Source of the DNA: Actinomycetota bacterium
Lineage (GTDB): Bacteria; Actinomycetota; Thermoleophilia; Solirubrobacterales; 70-9
Direction of reading: 5' to 3'
Length of the DNA: 8,414 nt
NCBI GenBank assembly: GCA_005884305.1
Contig: VAYL01000162.1
Location: 1 to 8,414, forward strand
The notes beneath the pieces were generated by a model. The model did no database searches, was not told where the DNA came from, and worked only from the letters and a program-made list of their open reading frames with translations. Below are positions 1 to 7,930 of the stretch, piece by piece. The stretch's first letter is position 1. The number at the start of each line of letters is the position of its first letter. Made by a program: the position numbers and the translations under genes.

Positions 1-2
1 CC

Positions 3-116
3 GGAATGCGCCTGGCGCTCGAGGGGGGCATCGGTCACCAGCGGGAGTACGTGCGGTTCTGGGAGCGCGTCCTGAAGAAGTCGTCAAGGGGCCCCCGGGC
101 GGCGGCTACGGGCTGA
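3..116 (+). CDS. C-terminal end of an unrecognised protein (5' truncated by window edge)
   Basis: An open frame runs from the window edge to a TGA at 114-116 and gives the last 37 residues of a protein whose start lies outside the window. The visible tail includes the segment HQREYVRFWERVLKK, an amphipathic, Arg/Glu-rich likely helix, followed by a basic, low-complexity end (SSRGPRAAATG). Third codon positions are almost all G or C, which supports real coding. The other + frames are either stopped (frame 1 has a TGA) or less protein-like. It converges on hutI and overlaps its 3' end by 11 bp. I do not recognise the family; a regulator is possible but unsupported. Confidence is limited by the short length. 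Confidence 0.5.
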   Translation, partial: GMRLALEGGIGHQREYVRFWERVLKKSSRGPRAAATG

Positions 117-1269
117 CCTCGCCCGCGACGACCGTCTGGGCGACCAGCGGCACTCCCGGGCGATAGACGAGGTCGGCGTAACTGGCCGAGTCCAGGATCA
201 TCGCGTCGGCCCGTGTTGCGGGGGCGAGCCGCCCGAGGTCATCGCGGCGAAGCGCGTTGGCGCCGCCGAGCGTCCCAGCGGCGAGCGCCTCCTCCATCGT
301 CATCCGCATGTCCCGGACGGCCAGGGCGATGCAGAAGCTCATCGACGTGGTGTTGCTGGAGCCCGGGTTCGTGTTGGTCGCGATCGCGACGTTCACACCC
401 GCGTCGATCGCTCGCCGGGCCTCGGGGTAGGGCTGGCGGGTGGAGAAGTCGGTGGCCGGCAGGAAGGTGGCGACGGTGTCGCTCCCCGCCAGGGCGTCGA
501 TGTCCCCGTCCTCCAGGTACGTGCAGTGATCTACCGACGCCGCGCCAAGCTCGACGGCGAGCTGCACGCCGGGGCCGGGTCCGAGCTGGTTCCCGTGAAC
601 CCTCAGGCCGAGTCCCGCCCGGCGACCCGCCTCGAGGATGGCACGCGACTGCTCCGGGTCGAAGGCACCCCGCTCGCAGAACACGTCGATCCACTTGGCG
701 AGCGGCGCGCAGGCCGCAAGCATCTCGCCGCACACAAGCTCGACGTAGTCGTTCGGCCGACCCTCGTACTCGGTGGGCACCAGATGCCCGCCCATGAAGG
801 TGACGTCGTCGGTGAATTCGCCGGCGATCTCGCAAAGGCGCCGCTCCGTCTCGATATCGAGGCCGTATCCGGACTTGATCTCGATGTGGGTGATCCCCGC
901 GCGCAGGCCCTCGGCCCGGCGGCGGCGGGTCAGCTCACGCAGCTCCGCGTCGCTCGCGTTGCGGGTTGCCTCGGTGGTCACTCGGATCCCGCCGGCCTCA
1001 TATGGCCGGCCCGACATGCGCGCCGCGAACTCGTCGGCGCGGTCGCCGGCGAAGACGAGGTGCGTGTGACTGTCGACGAACCCCGGGATCACGCACCTGC
1101 CGCCCGCGTCCAACCGCTTATCCCCGGCCGCGCCCGCCTGCTCGATCGCGGCGACGCGATCGCCCTCAATGACCAGCGCCGCATCCCGGACGATTCCAAG
1201 CGGCCCCTCCCCAAGCTCGGGAATGTTCGTGACGAGCAGGCCGATGTTGTCGACGACGAGGGAGGTCAC
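106..1269 (-). CDS. hutI: Imidazolonepropionase (HutI), with an Asp-to-Asn change at the catalytic motif
   Basis: Cytoplasmic amidohydrolase-superfamily enzyme that hydrolyses 4-imidazolone-5-propionate to N-formimidoyl-L-glutamate, the third step of histidine breakdown. The protein is 387 residues, slightly short but within the family range. Visible hallmarks are the metal-binding HTH pair (H68, H70) in VDSHTHLVFAGDR, RPYEAGGI (88-95), IEIKSGYGL (129-137), GGHLVPTEY (160-168), VHGNQL with H225, and DHCTYL with H248. The strand-8 motif, normally ATD-x-NPG, reads ATNTNPG (297-303), so the usual Asp ligand/general base is N299 (codon AAC, bases 373-375). The GTG start at 1269 overlaps the hutF stop as GTGA, implying translational coupling; no strong Shine-Dalgarno is visible. 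It is the last gene of the block. The family call is firm; whether this copy is active is uncertain. Confidence 0.93.
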   Translation of the reverse strand: MTSLVVDNIGLLVTNIPELGEGPLGIVRDAALVIEGDRVAAIEQAGAAGDKRLDAGGRCVIPGFVDSHTHLVFAGDRADEFAARMSGRPYEAGGIRVTTEATRNASDAELRELTRRRRAEGLRAGITHIEIKSGYGLDIETERRLCEIAGEFTDDVTFMGGHLVPTEYEGRPNDYVELVCGEMLAACAPLAKWIDVFCERGAFDPEQSRAILEAGRRAGLGLRVHGNQLGPGPGVQLAVELGAASVDHCTYLEDGDIDALAGSDTVATFLPATDFSTRQPYPEARRAIDAGVNVAIATNTNPGSSNTTSMSFCIALAVRDMRMTMEEALAAGTLGGANALRRDDLGRLAPATRADAMILDSASYADLVYRPGVPLVAQTVVAGEVSP

Positions 1270-2597
1270 GACCAGACCGCTTCGATAGCGGAAGCAAGCT
1301 CGGCCGGCACGTCGAGGACGACGTGAGCGCCGTCCCGGACCACCTCGCGCCCGGAGACGATCACGCTTCGAACGTCCGCGGCGGTCGCGCCGAAGACCAC
1401 GGCATCGGCGGCGTCGCGCCGATCGGCGCCCGCCAGGCGGGGAGTGTCGATCCCCATCGTCACAAGATCGGCGATCGCCCCTGGCTCGATCCGGCCGGCC
1501 TCCGGCCAGCCGAGGCAGGCGTGACCGCTCTCGGTCGCGGCGCCCAACAGCTCGGAAGCCGCGATGTGCCCGCGCTCGCCGCTCGCCAGCCGCTCGTCGA
1601 GCTCCACGGCGCGCGTCTCCTCGAAGAGGTCGATCACCGCGTGGGAATCGGATCCGAGAGCGAGCTCGATTCCGGCGGCGCGAAACCGCTCAGCGGTTGC
1701 GATTCCGTCCGCCAGGTCCCGCTCGGTGGTCGGGCACACGCAGCACGTGGTGCGGGCGCGGCCCAGCAGCCGGACATCGGGGTCGGTCAGGTGCGTGCCG
1801 TGAATCCCGGTGAAGCGCTCGTCCAGCGCGCCGGCGTCGGCGAGAACAGCGGTCGGCGTCGCACCGTAGGCCCGGCGCGAAGCCTCGTTCTCGGCCGGCT
1901 GCTCCGACACGTGGGCGTGAAGCGGCGCTTCTCGCGCGCCCGCCCAACCGGCGACGGTCGCTGCCGACTCCGGGTCCACCGCGCGGATGCTGTGGATCGC
2001 CGCACCGATGCGTGCGCCGGGGTTGCCCGTCAGCTCCATCACGCGCTCCGCCCACGCTTCGGCGTCGCCATCGCCGAACCGCAGCTGCGCCCCGGCGAGC
2101 TTCTCGCCAATGCCACCGTGCAGATAACAGGCGTCGATAAGGGTGATGCGGATCCCTGCCTCGCGCGCAGCCTGCATCAGGGAGTGGCCCATCGCGTTCG
2201 GATCGGCGTACGGCGTGCCGTCAGGGGTGTGGTGCAGGTAGTGGAACTCTCCGACGCAGGTGATCCCGGCGAGCGCCATCTCGCCGTACGTCGCCCGCGC
2301 CAGCGCGAGGTACGAATCCGGATCGAGTCGGGACGCCAGCTCGTACATCGCCTCGCGCCAGGCCCAAAAATCGCCGCGCCCCCGGTGCGTTCGGCCGCGA
2401 AGCGCGCGCTGGAAGGCGTGCGAGTGTGCGTTCGCGAGGCCCGGAATCGTCAGCCCGTCCAGGCGAGTCGCTTCGGACGGCGCCGCCACGTCCACCTCGA
2501 CGCTCGCGATCCGCTCCCCCTCGACCTCGATCAGCACTCCCTCGTCAGCAGCCTCGCCGCCGAGCAACGCGAGCTGGCACCAATAGCTAGGGCTCAC
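1266..2597 (-). CDS. hutF: Formimidoylglutamate deiminase (HutF)
   Basis: Amidohydrolase-superfamily enzyme converting N-formimidoyl-L-glutamate to N-formyl-L-glutamate plus ammonia, the branch of histidine degradation that leads to glutamate and formate rather than to formamide. The 443 residues match the family size. Visible motifs are NAHSHAFQRAL with metal ligands H58 and H60, GEFHYLHH (116-123), IHSIRAV (201-207), HAHVSEQ with H229 and E232, HGTHLT (266-271), and GSDSHA with the strand-8 Asp D317. All expected metal and catalytic positions appear intact, unlike in neighbouring hutI. The start is the GTG at 2597, overlapping the def stop as GTGA; the N-terminus (SYWCQLALLGGE) fits other HutF proteins. 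Its stop overlaps hutI in the same way, so def-hutF-hutI form one coupled unit. A generic guanine or atrazine deaminase is the alternative, made unlikely by context. Confidence 0.92.
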   Translation of the reverse strand: MSPSYWCQLALLGGEAADEGVLIEVEGERIASVEVDVAAPSEATRLDGLTIPGLANAHSHAFQRALRGRTHRGRGDFWAWREAMYELASRLDPDSYLALARATYGEMALAGITCVGEFHYLHHTPDGTPYADPNAMGHSLMQAAREAGIRITLIDACYLHGGIGEKLAGAQLRFGDGDAEAWAERVMELTGNPGARIGAAIHSIRAVDPESAATVAGWAGAREAPLHAHVSEQPAENEASRRAYGATPTAVLADAGALDERFTGIHGTHLTDPDVRLLGRARTTCCVCPTTERDLADGIATAERFRAAGIELALGSDSHAVIDLFEETRAVELDERLASGERGHIAASELLGAATESGHACLGWPEAGRIEPGAIADLVTMGIDTPRLAGADRRDAADAVVFGATAADVRSVIVSGREVVRDGAHVVLDVPAELASAIEAVWS

Positions 2598-3169
2598 GAT
2601 CCGTACCGCGCCACGATCGCGCGGGCACGCTCCTCGAATTCCGCGCGCTGGTGCCGCTCGTACTCGTCCCAGGTCGCGAGCGTCCGCGGATCCGCGCGGT
2701 CGACGAACAGCACCCCGTCGAGGTGGTCGACCTCGTGTTGGAAGGTGCCAGCGGTGAGGCCGCTCTTGACCTCGTCGCGCTCGTTGCCATCTCGGTCGAG
2801 GTAGCGGACGCGGACCTTGGCGTGGCGCTCCAGGTATCCGCGGAGACCGGGGACCGAGAGGCAGCCCTCGTTGATCGCCACCATCTCCTCGCCAGCCGGC
2901 TCGATCGCCGGGTTGACCATCACCGTGAGCGGAATCGGCTGCTTGTACGGATAGCGCGGATTGATCCCCTGCACCTGGGCCACGGCGATCCGCAGCATCT
3001 CGCCGACCTGGTTCGCAGCGAGCCCGGCCCCGTTGGCGGCGCGCCTCGTCTCGATGAGATCATCGATCAGCTCTTGGACCTCGGGCGAGCGAAGCTCCTC
3101 CGGCGTCACTCCGCGAGCTCGCTCGCGGAGCACCGGATCGCCGATGGTCACGATGTCGCAGACGCTCAC
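2594..3169 (-). CDS. def: Peptide deformylase-family metalloenzyme inside the hut block
   Basis: A 191-residue protein with all three peptide deformylase motifs: GAGLAANQ (47-54), EGCLS (101-105) supplying the Cys metal ligand C103, and QHEVDH (144-149) supplying H145 and H149 plus catalytic E146. Family members remove the formyl group from N-formyl-methionine of nascent chains using Fe2+ or Zn2+. Here the gene sits between the beta-helix gene (37 bp upstream) and hutF, whose GTG start overlaps its TGA. HutF produces N-formyl-glutamate and no HutG is visible, so this enzyme may act on that metabolite; this is inference. The GTG start at 3169 is the farthest in-frame start, and the IVTIGDPVLR context fits usual PDF N-termini. 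The only SD-like sequence (AGGCGG, 3183-3188) is rather far, 13 nt upstream. The C-terminal tail after HEVDH is long and charged, ending ERARAIVARYGS. Family call very firm; physiological substrate open. Confidence 0.93.
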   Translation of the reverse strand: MSVCDIVTIGDPVLRERARGVTPEELRSPEVQELIDDLIETRRAANGAGLAANQVGEMLRIAVAQVQGINPRYPYKQPIPLTVMVNPAIEPAGEEMVAINEGCLSVPGLRGYLERHAKVRVRYLDRDGNERDEVKSGLTAGTFQHEVDHLDGVLFVDRADPRTLATWDEYERHQRAEFEERARAIVARYGS

Positions 3170-3206
3170 GGCGCCGACGCTACCGCCTATGCGGGCGCGC
3201 CGGCCT

Positions 3207-4664
3207 CTAAGGCTTGGCGCCGAACTCGTAGGCGCCGATGTCCGGCTTGAGTCCGCGCTTGAATCCCCGCTGGTCGCGCTTCGGCGAGCTCTTCGATCCG
3301 GCGCGGTCGATCGCCGGGCTGCCTCGCCTCAGCGCCATGGTCCGGGTGGGTCCACCGTTCTGGGCGAGATCGCCAAGTAGCGGGTTCTTGTTCACCCGGT
3401 CGCCCGGGCCGTCGAAGCCGCATGTGTTCTTGTCCTCGAGGTCGTGCCCGGAGGACTTGACGTCGCCGTCGCAGTTGGCTTGTGCCGCGTCGCCCTTGCC
3501 CTTTGCCACGATGGTGTTCAGCAGCCTCGCGAACATCGATCCCGAGAGATTTCCTCCCACCGCGGCGCTGGTGCCGTCGGCCGTGTTCTGCGCGAGCGTG
3601 GAGCTCCTGAGCCGGAGGCTTGGGTTGGTGCCACCGAGCAGAATCCCGCCACCCCTCGCATCCTGGGCGCTGGCGAGGTTGTCCGCGATCGTGCTGTTAG
3701 TGACCTCGGCGGGCGAGTCGATGATGTACAGGCCGCCGCCATCGGCAACCGTCCCCCCACCGGTGACTGTGGCGGTGTTGTCGTTGATCGTGCTGGACAC
3801 CATCGTGAGGGGTCCGCCGACAACACTGATCCCGCCGCCGTCGCCGACGGCGTCGGCTGCGGAATTGTTATCGCTCACGGTGCTCCTGATGAGCGTGAGC
3901 TCGCCCGGATTGGCCGAGCCGTTGCCGCTCGAGATCCCCCCGCCGTCGCTGATCGCGGACGCGGTGATGGCGGAGTTCGCGACCGTGCTCCGGCTGAGCG
4001 TGACCGCTCCGACGCAGTTGACGAGCCCGCCGCCTTCGGTGATCGCCCCACCGTCCGCGTCGTTCCCGACCAGCCGGCTGCGGGTGAGCAGGAGCTTCCC
4101 ATCGATGATCCCGATCCCGCCGCCGCCGACAATCGCAGCGCCAGCGGGTGAACGCTCGACGGAGTTGTTCCTCACCTTGACGCGGTCCAGCTTCAGGCTC
4201 CCGGCATCCTGCAGGATCCCGCCGCCGAACATGTAATACGAGGCGCTCGAGTTCGGGCACTTCGGTCCGGTCGGCGTGGCGTTCTCGTGTCCGTTCTTGA
4301 TCGTGATCCCTTGGATCGTGATCCGGCCCCCGACGACGTGGAAGATGCGGCTCAGGTGCTCCCCACTCACCGCAAGCTTCGGTGCCCCAGGTCCTGCGAT
4401 CGTCAGCTCGCGTCGAAGCTCGATCTCTCCCTGCGCCAGCTTGATGGTGTCGCCAGACAGGGCCTTCGCGAACTCGACCGTGTCTGCGCCCTGATGGGCA
4501 TCAGCAGCCGCGACCGCCTCCCGTAGCGAACAGTCGCCCCTCTGACAGGCCGACGGAACCGGGTCGTCGGCCCGGGTGACCGTGAAGGTCCGACCCAGGG
4601 CCGACGAAGCGAACGCCAGGGACAGCACCAAGCACGCGACGGCCAACACGACGAGCCACTTCAT
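3207..4664 (-). CDS. Secreted parallel beta-helix protein with CSLREA and choice-of-anchor-Q regions
   Basis: A 485-residue predicted secreted protein of unknown function. Residues 1-24 form a typical signal peptide (KW, then a hydrophobic core, probable cleavage after ALG). A CSLREA motif follows at 45-50. Glycine-rich coils (GGGI/GGGL) recur at about 147, 181, 211, 241, 276, 309 and 338, every 29-35 residues, alternating with S-T-[VIL]-x-[DN]-N strands: a right-handed beta-helix pattern. The C-terminus matches the choice-of-anchor-Q type, with NPLLGDLAQNGGPT (427-440), GSPAID, DQRGF and DIGAYEF. No LPxTG, lipobox or C-terminal membrane segment is visible. The ATG at 4664 is preferred over the one at 4691 because a purine-rich GGGGGAGAGG lies 5 nt upstream and it begins the signal peptide exactly. 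It lies 60 bp after hutU and 37 bp before def. Its role in histidine catabolism, if any, is unknown. Confidence 0.85.
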   Translation of the reverse strand: MKWLVVLAVACLVLSLAFASSALGRTFTVTRADDPVPSACQRGDCSLREAVAAADAHQGADTVEFAKALSGDTIKLAQGEIELRRELTIAGPGAPKLAVSGEHLSRIFHVVGGRITIQGITIKNGHENATPTGPKCPNSSASYYMFGGGILQDAGSLKLDRVKVRNNSVERSPAGAAIVGGGGIGIIDGKLLLTRSRLVGNDADGGAITEGGGLVNCVGAVTLSRSTVANSAITASAISDGGGISSGNGSANPGELTLIRSTVSDNNSAADAVGDGGGISVVGGPLTMVSSTINDNTATVTGGGTVADGGGLYIIDSPAEVTNSTIADNLASAQDARGGGILLGGTNPSLRLRSSTLAQNTADGTSAAVGGNLSGSMFARLLNTIVAKGKGDAAQANCDGDVKSSGHDLEDKNTCGFDGPGDRVNKNPLLGDLAQNGGPTRTMALRRGSPAIDRAGSKSSPKRDQRGFKRGLKPDIGAYEFGAKP

Positions 4665-4669
4665 CCCTG

Positions 4670-4679
4670 CCTCTCCCCC
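4670..4679 (-). promoter_or_regulatory. Ribosome binding site of the beta-helix gene
   Basis: On the minus strand the sequence GGGGGAGAGG ends five bases before the ATG at 4664-4662. This purine-rich block lies downstream of the alternative ATG at 4691, so it supports only the internal start, which also places the signal peptide at the very N-terminus. Confidence 0.6.
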
Positions 4680-4724
4680 GCGGCGATCCATCGGCGCCAG
4701 CCTATTCGGGCGGGTAGGGGCAAG

Positions 4725-6395
4725 TCAACCGGTCCGCGCGTCCTCCCGCATCGGGATTCGGACACCTCGGCGCTTCGCCACCGCGATCGCGCGGTCGTAT
4801 CCGGCGTCGGCGTGGCGCATGACGCCCGTCCCCGGATCGGCCGTCAGCACCCGCTCGAGCTTCTGCGCGGCCAGCTCGGTGCCGTCCGCGACGCAGACCA
4901 TGCCGGCGTGGATCGAGCGGCCGATTCCGACCCCGCCACCATGATGGATGCTCACCCATGAGGCGCCGGAGGCAGTGTTGACCAGCGCGTTCAGAAGCGG
5001 CCAGTCCGCGATCGCGTCAGAGCCGTCCTCCATGTTCTCGGTCTCGCGGTAGGGCGAGGCGACGGAGCCCGAGTCCAGGTGATCGCGGCCGATCACGATG
5101 GGGCCCTTGAGCTCGCCCGAGCGCACCATCTCATTGAAGCGAAGGCCCAATCGTGCCCGCTCGCCGTACCCGGCCCAGCAGATGCGCGCCGGCAGGCCCT
5201 GGTACGCGATCCGCTCGCCGGCGAGACGGATCCATCGCGCGAGCGCCGGGTCATCGGGGATCTCCTCGACCACGGCCTGGTCGGTCGCGGCGATGTCCGC
5301 CGCGTCGCCCGACAGCGCCACCCACCTGAAGGGCCCCTTGCCGTCGCAGAACAGCGGCCGGATGTAGGCGGGGACGAATCCCGGATAGGCGAAGGCGCGC
5401 TCGAAGCCACCGAGCTCCGCCTCGGCGCGCAGGCTGTTCCCGTAGTCGAAGACCTCGGCACCGTCGTCCAGGAACCCGACCATCGCGGCGCAGTGGGCGG
5501 CACAGGCGGCCCGCGCGCGGCGCACGTACTCGTCGGGGTCGGTCTGCCGGAGCTCGTTCGCCTTCTCGAGGCTCATCAGGTTCGGCACGTAGCCGTTGAG
5601 CGGGTCGTGCGCGCTCGTCTGGTCGGTGACGATGTCGGGGCCGAAGCCCAATCGCCGGAGCTCGGGAAGCACGTCCGCGGCGTTCGCGCACAGGCCGACG
5701 CTCAGCGGACGCCGCTCGTCCTTGGCGGCCTGGCAGCGGGTGACCGCCTGCTCGAGGTCGTCGGCCTGCTCGTCGAGATAACGCGTCTCGATGCGGCGGC
5801 GGATTCGCTCGGGGTCGACCTCGATGCAAAGGGCGGCGCCCCCGTTCATCGTGATCGCCAGCGGTTGGGCGCCACCCATGCCGCCAAGCCCGGCGGTGAC
5901 GGTCACGGTGCCGGCGAGGGAGCCGTCAAACCGTCGACGTGCGATCTCCGCGAAGCACTCGTACGTCCCCTGCACGATCCCCTGGGTGCCGATGTAGATC
6001 CAGGATCCCGCCGTCATCTGCCCGTACATGGTCAGCCCGAGGTCCTCGAGCCGGCGAAACTCCTCCCACGTGGCCCAGTCCGGCACGAGGTTCGAGTTGG
6101 CGATCAGGACTCGCGGGGCCCACTCGTGCGTCCGGAAGACGCCGACGGGCTTGCCAGACTGGACCAGCAGGGTCTCGTCGTGTTCCAGACCCTGAAGGGT
6201 CCGCACGATCGCGTCGAATGCCTCCCATGACCTCGCCGCCCGTCCGGTGCCGCCGTAGACCACCAGGTCGTCCGGGCGTTCGGCAACCTCCGGATCGAGG
6301 TTATTCATCAGCATCCGCATCGCTGCCTCCTGCTGCCACCCGCGACACGACAGCTCGGTGCCGCGCGGCGCGTGGATAGCGCGCGCTTCGCTCAT
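4725..6395 (-). CDS. hutU: Urocanate hydratase (urocanase, HutU)
   Basis: Cytoplasmic NAD+-dependent hydratase converting urocanate to 4-imidazolone-5-propionate, the second step of histidine breakdown; NAD+ acts as an electrophilic cofactor. The 556 residues match the family length. Near the N-terminus are [12 protein letters not shown] (9-20) and [12 protein letters not shown] (28-39), a strongly conserved opening. The NAD-binding glycine loop GLGGMGGAQ is at 169-177. The urocanase signature reads [10 protein letters not shown] (398-407) with active-site cysteine C406; the usual first residue Phe is Tyr here. [10 protein letters not shown] (483-492) and SIHAGMV follow. The ATG at 6395 overlaps the hutH stop as ATGA, with GGAG (6403-6406) seven bases upstream. 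The same frame stays open much further upstream, but that part is antisense-free shadow coding over hutH and looks nothing like urocanase. All key residues are present, so activity is expected. Confidence 0.97.
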   Translation of the reverse strand: MSEARAIHAPRGTELSCRGWQQEAAMRMLMNNLDPEVAERPDDLVVYGGTGRAARSWEAFDAIVRTLQGLEHDETLLVQSGKPVGVFRTHEWAPRVLIANSNLVPDWATWEEFRRLEDLGLTMYGQMTAGSWIYIGTQGIVQGTYECFAEIARRRFDGSLAGTVTVTAGLGGMGGAQPLAITMNGGAALCIEVDPERIRRRIETRYLDEQADDLEQAVTRCQAAKDERRPLSVGLCANAADVLPELRRLGFGPDIVTDQTSAHDPLNGYVPNLMSLEKANELRQTDPDEYVRRARAACAAHCAAMVGFLDDGAEVFDYGNSLRAEAELGGFERAFAYPGFVPAYIRPLFCDGKGPFRWVALSGDAADIAATDQAVVEEIPDDPALARWIRLAGERIAYQGLPARICWAGYGERARLGLRFNEMVRSGELKGPIVIGRDHLDSGSVASPYRETENMEDGSDAIADWPLLNALVNTASGASWVSIHHGGGVGIGRSIHAGMVCVADGTELAAQKLERVLTADPGTGVMRHADAGYDRAIAVAKRRGVRIPMREDARTG

Positions 6396-7930
6396 CGCAG
6401 TGCTCCAGCGGCTGACTCGACGGCGTCGAGAACGGCACCGGACAGCACAAGCCCCTTCGCCGCCTCCAGCTCGGGCGCGAGCCAGCGGTCTGCGCCGAAG
6501 CCCGGCACCGCCTCGCGCACCGCCGCGAGCGCCGCGGCGGTGGCCGCGGCGGGCTCGAGCGGCTGGCGGAGCTCCAGCCCCCTCGCTGAGGCGACGAGCT
6601 CGACGGCGAGGATGCCGGCGAGGTTGCTCAGCGCGACCCGGAGCTTGCGCGCGGCGCTCCAGCCCATCGAGACGTGGTCCTCCTGCATGGCGCTCGTGGG
6701 CAGCGAATCGACCGAGGCCGGCGCCGCAAGCCTGCGGTTCTCGGCGACCATCGCCGCCTGGGTGTAGTGGGCGATCATGAGCCCCGAGCCAACGCCGGGA
6801 TCCTCGGCGAGGAACGGCGGCAGGCCCTGCGAGCGGCTCGCGTCGAGCAGGCGGTCGGTGCGCCGCTCGGCGATGGCTCCAACCTCCGCCGCGGCGATCG
6901 CAAGGAAGTCGCATGCGAGCCCAACCGGAGCGCCGTGGAAGTTGCCGCATGACTCGACTCTGCCGTCCGGCAGGATCATGGGATTGTCGATGGCGGCGGC
7001 CAGCTCCGCCCGGGCGGCGCGGCGGGCATCGTCGAGCACGTCGCGCGCGGCGCCGTTGACCTGCGGCGCGCATCGGAGCGAGTACGCGTCCTGAACGCGC
7101 GGATCGTCGTACCGGTGTGACGCGACCACGGCCGAGCCCTCGAGCAACCAGTGCATGTTGGCCGCGCTCGCCGCCTGGCCGGGATGCGGCCGGAGCGCGA
7201 TGAGGTCGTCCGCAAACGCCCGGTCCGTGCCGAGCAGCGCCTCGACCGACATCGCGGCTGTGACGTCGGCGGTGCGCAGAAGCCGTTCGAGGTCCTCGGT
7301 CGCCAGGACGAGCATCCCAAGGATCCCGTCGGTTCCGTTGATCAGCGCGAGCCCCTCCTTCGCCCTCAGGACGATGGGATCGAGCCCCGCGGCGCTCATC
7401 GCGTCCGTCGCGGGTTGCCGGGTCCAGTCGGGCGCGAAGACCTCTCCCTCGCCCATCAGCGCAAGAGCGCAGTGGGCGAGCGGCGCCAGGTCACCGCTCG
7501 CGCCGAGCGAGCCGTGCTCCGGCACGACCGGCGTGATGCCGGCATTGAGCATCGCGACGATCGCTTCGCCCACCTCCGGTCGCGCGCCGGAGTAGCCCAT
7601 CGCGAGCGAGCGCGCCCTCAAGACCATCATCGCCCGGACGACCTCCCGCTCGACCGGCGGGCCCATCCCCGCCGCGTGCGAGCGGATCAGCGACTGCTGG
7701 AGCTCGACCCGGCGGTCGGCCGGTATGGACGTCGTCGCCAGCGACCCGAAGCCGGTCGAAACCCCGTAAGCCGGCTCCTCGGAGTCGGCGAGCTCCTCGA
7801 CGATCCGGGCGCTCGCCGCCATCGCGTCGATCGCCTCGGCGGTCAGGCTGGCCTCGGCGTCCTCGCGGGCAACGGCGACGACCTCGCGCATGCCGAGCCC
7901 GCGGTTGCTGATCTCCACCATCGCCGCCAT
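6392..7930 (-). CDS. hutH: Histidine ammonia-lyase (histidase, HutH)
   Basis: Deaminates L-histidine to trans-urocanate and ammonia, the committing step of the pathway; cytoplasmic, cofactor self-made. The 512 residues match the family. The MIO prosthetic group forms from A144-S145-G146 within [12 protein letters not shown] (140-151). Other family positions are the catalytic Tyr in YGVSTGFG (Y55), SHAAG with H85, typical of histidine rather than phenylalanine lyases, INGTDGILG (197-205), and [10 protein letters not shown] (413-422). The ATG at 7930 is chosen over an in-frame start at 8032 because AGGGG lies six bases upstream, the length then fits the family, and the longer version would overlap the divergent gene. 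It is the first gene of the minus-strand block, and its TGA overlaps the hutU start. Regulation is probably from the 7931-7997 intergenic region; no Hut regulator is seen nearby. Confidence 0.96.
   Translation of the reverse strand: MAAMVEISNRGLGMREVVAVAREDAEASLTAEAIDAMAASARIVEELADSEEPAYGVSTGFGSLATTSIPADRRVELQQSLIRSHAAGMGPPVEREVVRAMMVLRARSLAMGYSGARPEVGEAIVAMLNAGITPVVPEHGSLGASGDLAPLAHCALALMGEGEVFAPDWTRQPATDAMSAAGLDPIVLRAKEGLALINGTDGILGMLVLATEDLERLLRTADVTAAMSVEALLGTDRAFADDLIALRPHPGQAASAANMHWLLEGSAVVASHRYDDPRVQDAYSLRCAPQVNGAARDVLDDARRAARAELAAAIDNPMILPDGRVESCGNFHGAPVGLACDFLAIAAAEVGAIAERRTDRLLDASRSQGLPPFLAEDPGVGSGLMIAHYTQAAMVAENRRLAAPASVDSLPTSAMQEDHVSMGWSAARKLRVALSNLAGILAVELVASARGLELRQPLEPAAATAAALAAVREAVPGFGADRWLAPELEAAKGLVLSGAVLDAVESAAGALR

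Noticed and set aside
88..99. GC-rich palindromic GGGGCCCC near the hutI 3' end as a terminator
   Set aside because: The palindrome leaves no loop, there is no following T-run on either strand, and it lies inside the converging + strand frame.
1323..2804. Long + strand open frame of 493 codons opposite hutF
   Set aside because: It is antisense to a clear HutF and the start of def. Its protein is rich in Arg/Ala/Gly/Val with no recognisable motif, the usual shadow in GC-rich DNA.
3194..3201. GGCGCGCC palindrome in the gap between the beta-helix gene and def
   Set aside because: An eight-base palindrome is common in GC-rich DNA and has no loop or T-run, so neither terminator nor operator can be supported.
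3238..4236. 332-codon + strand open frame with hydrophobic and proline-rich segments
   Set aside because: It is the antisense shadow of the glycine-coil repeats: GGG coils read in reverse give PPP and PPS runs. No independent start signals or family motifs.
4662..4694. Lipoprotein signal for the beta-helix protein (Cys at residue 11)
   Set aside because: The Cys lies in the middle of the hydrophobic core after AVA, not after a proper lipobox; an ordinary signal peptidase I site (ALG) follows at residue 24.
6396..7073. Upstream extension of the hutU frame over hutH
   Set aside because: The extension is Arg/Ala-rich with no urocanase similarity, while the internal ATG at 6395 begins exactly at the conserved urocanase N-terminus with a good ribosome binding site.
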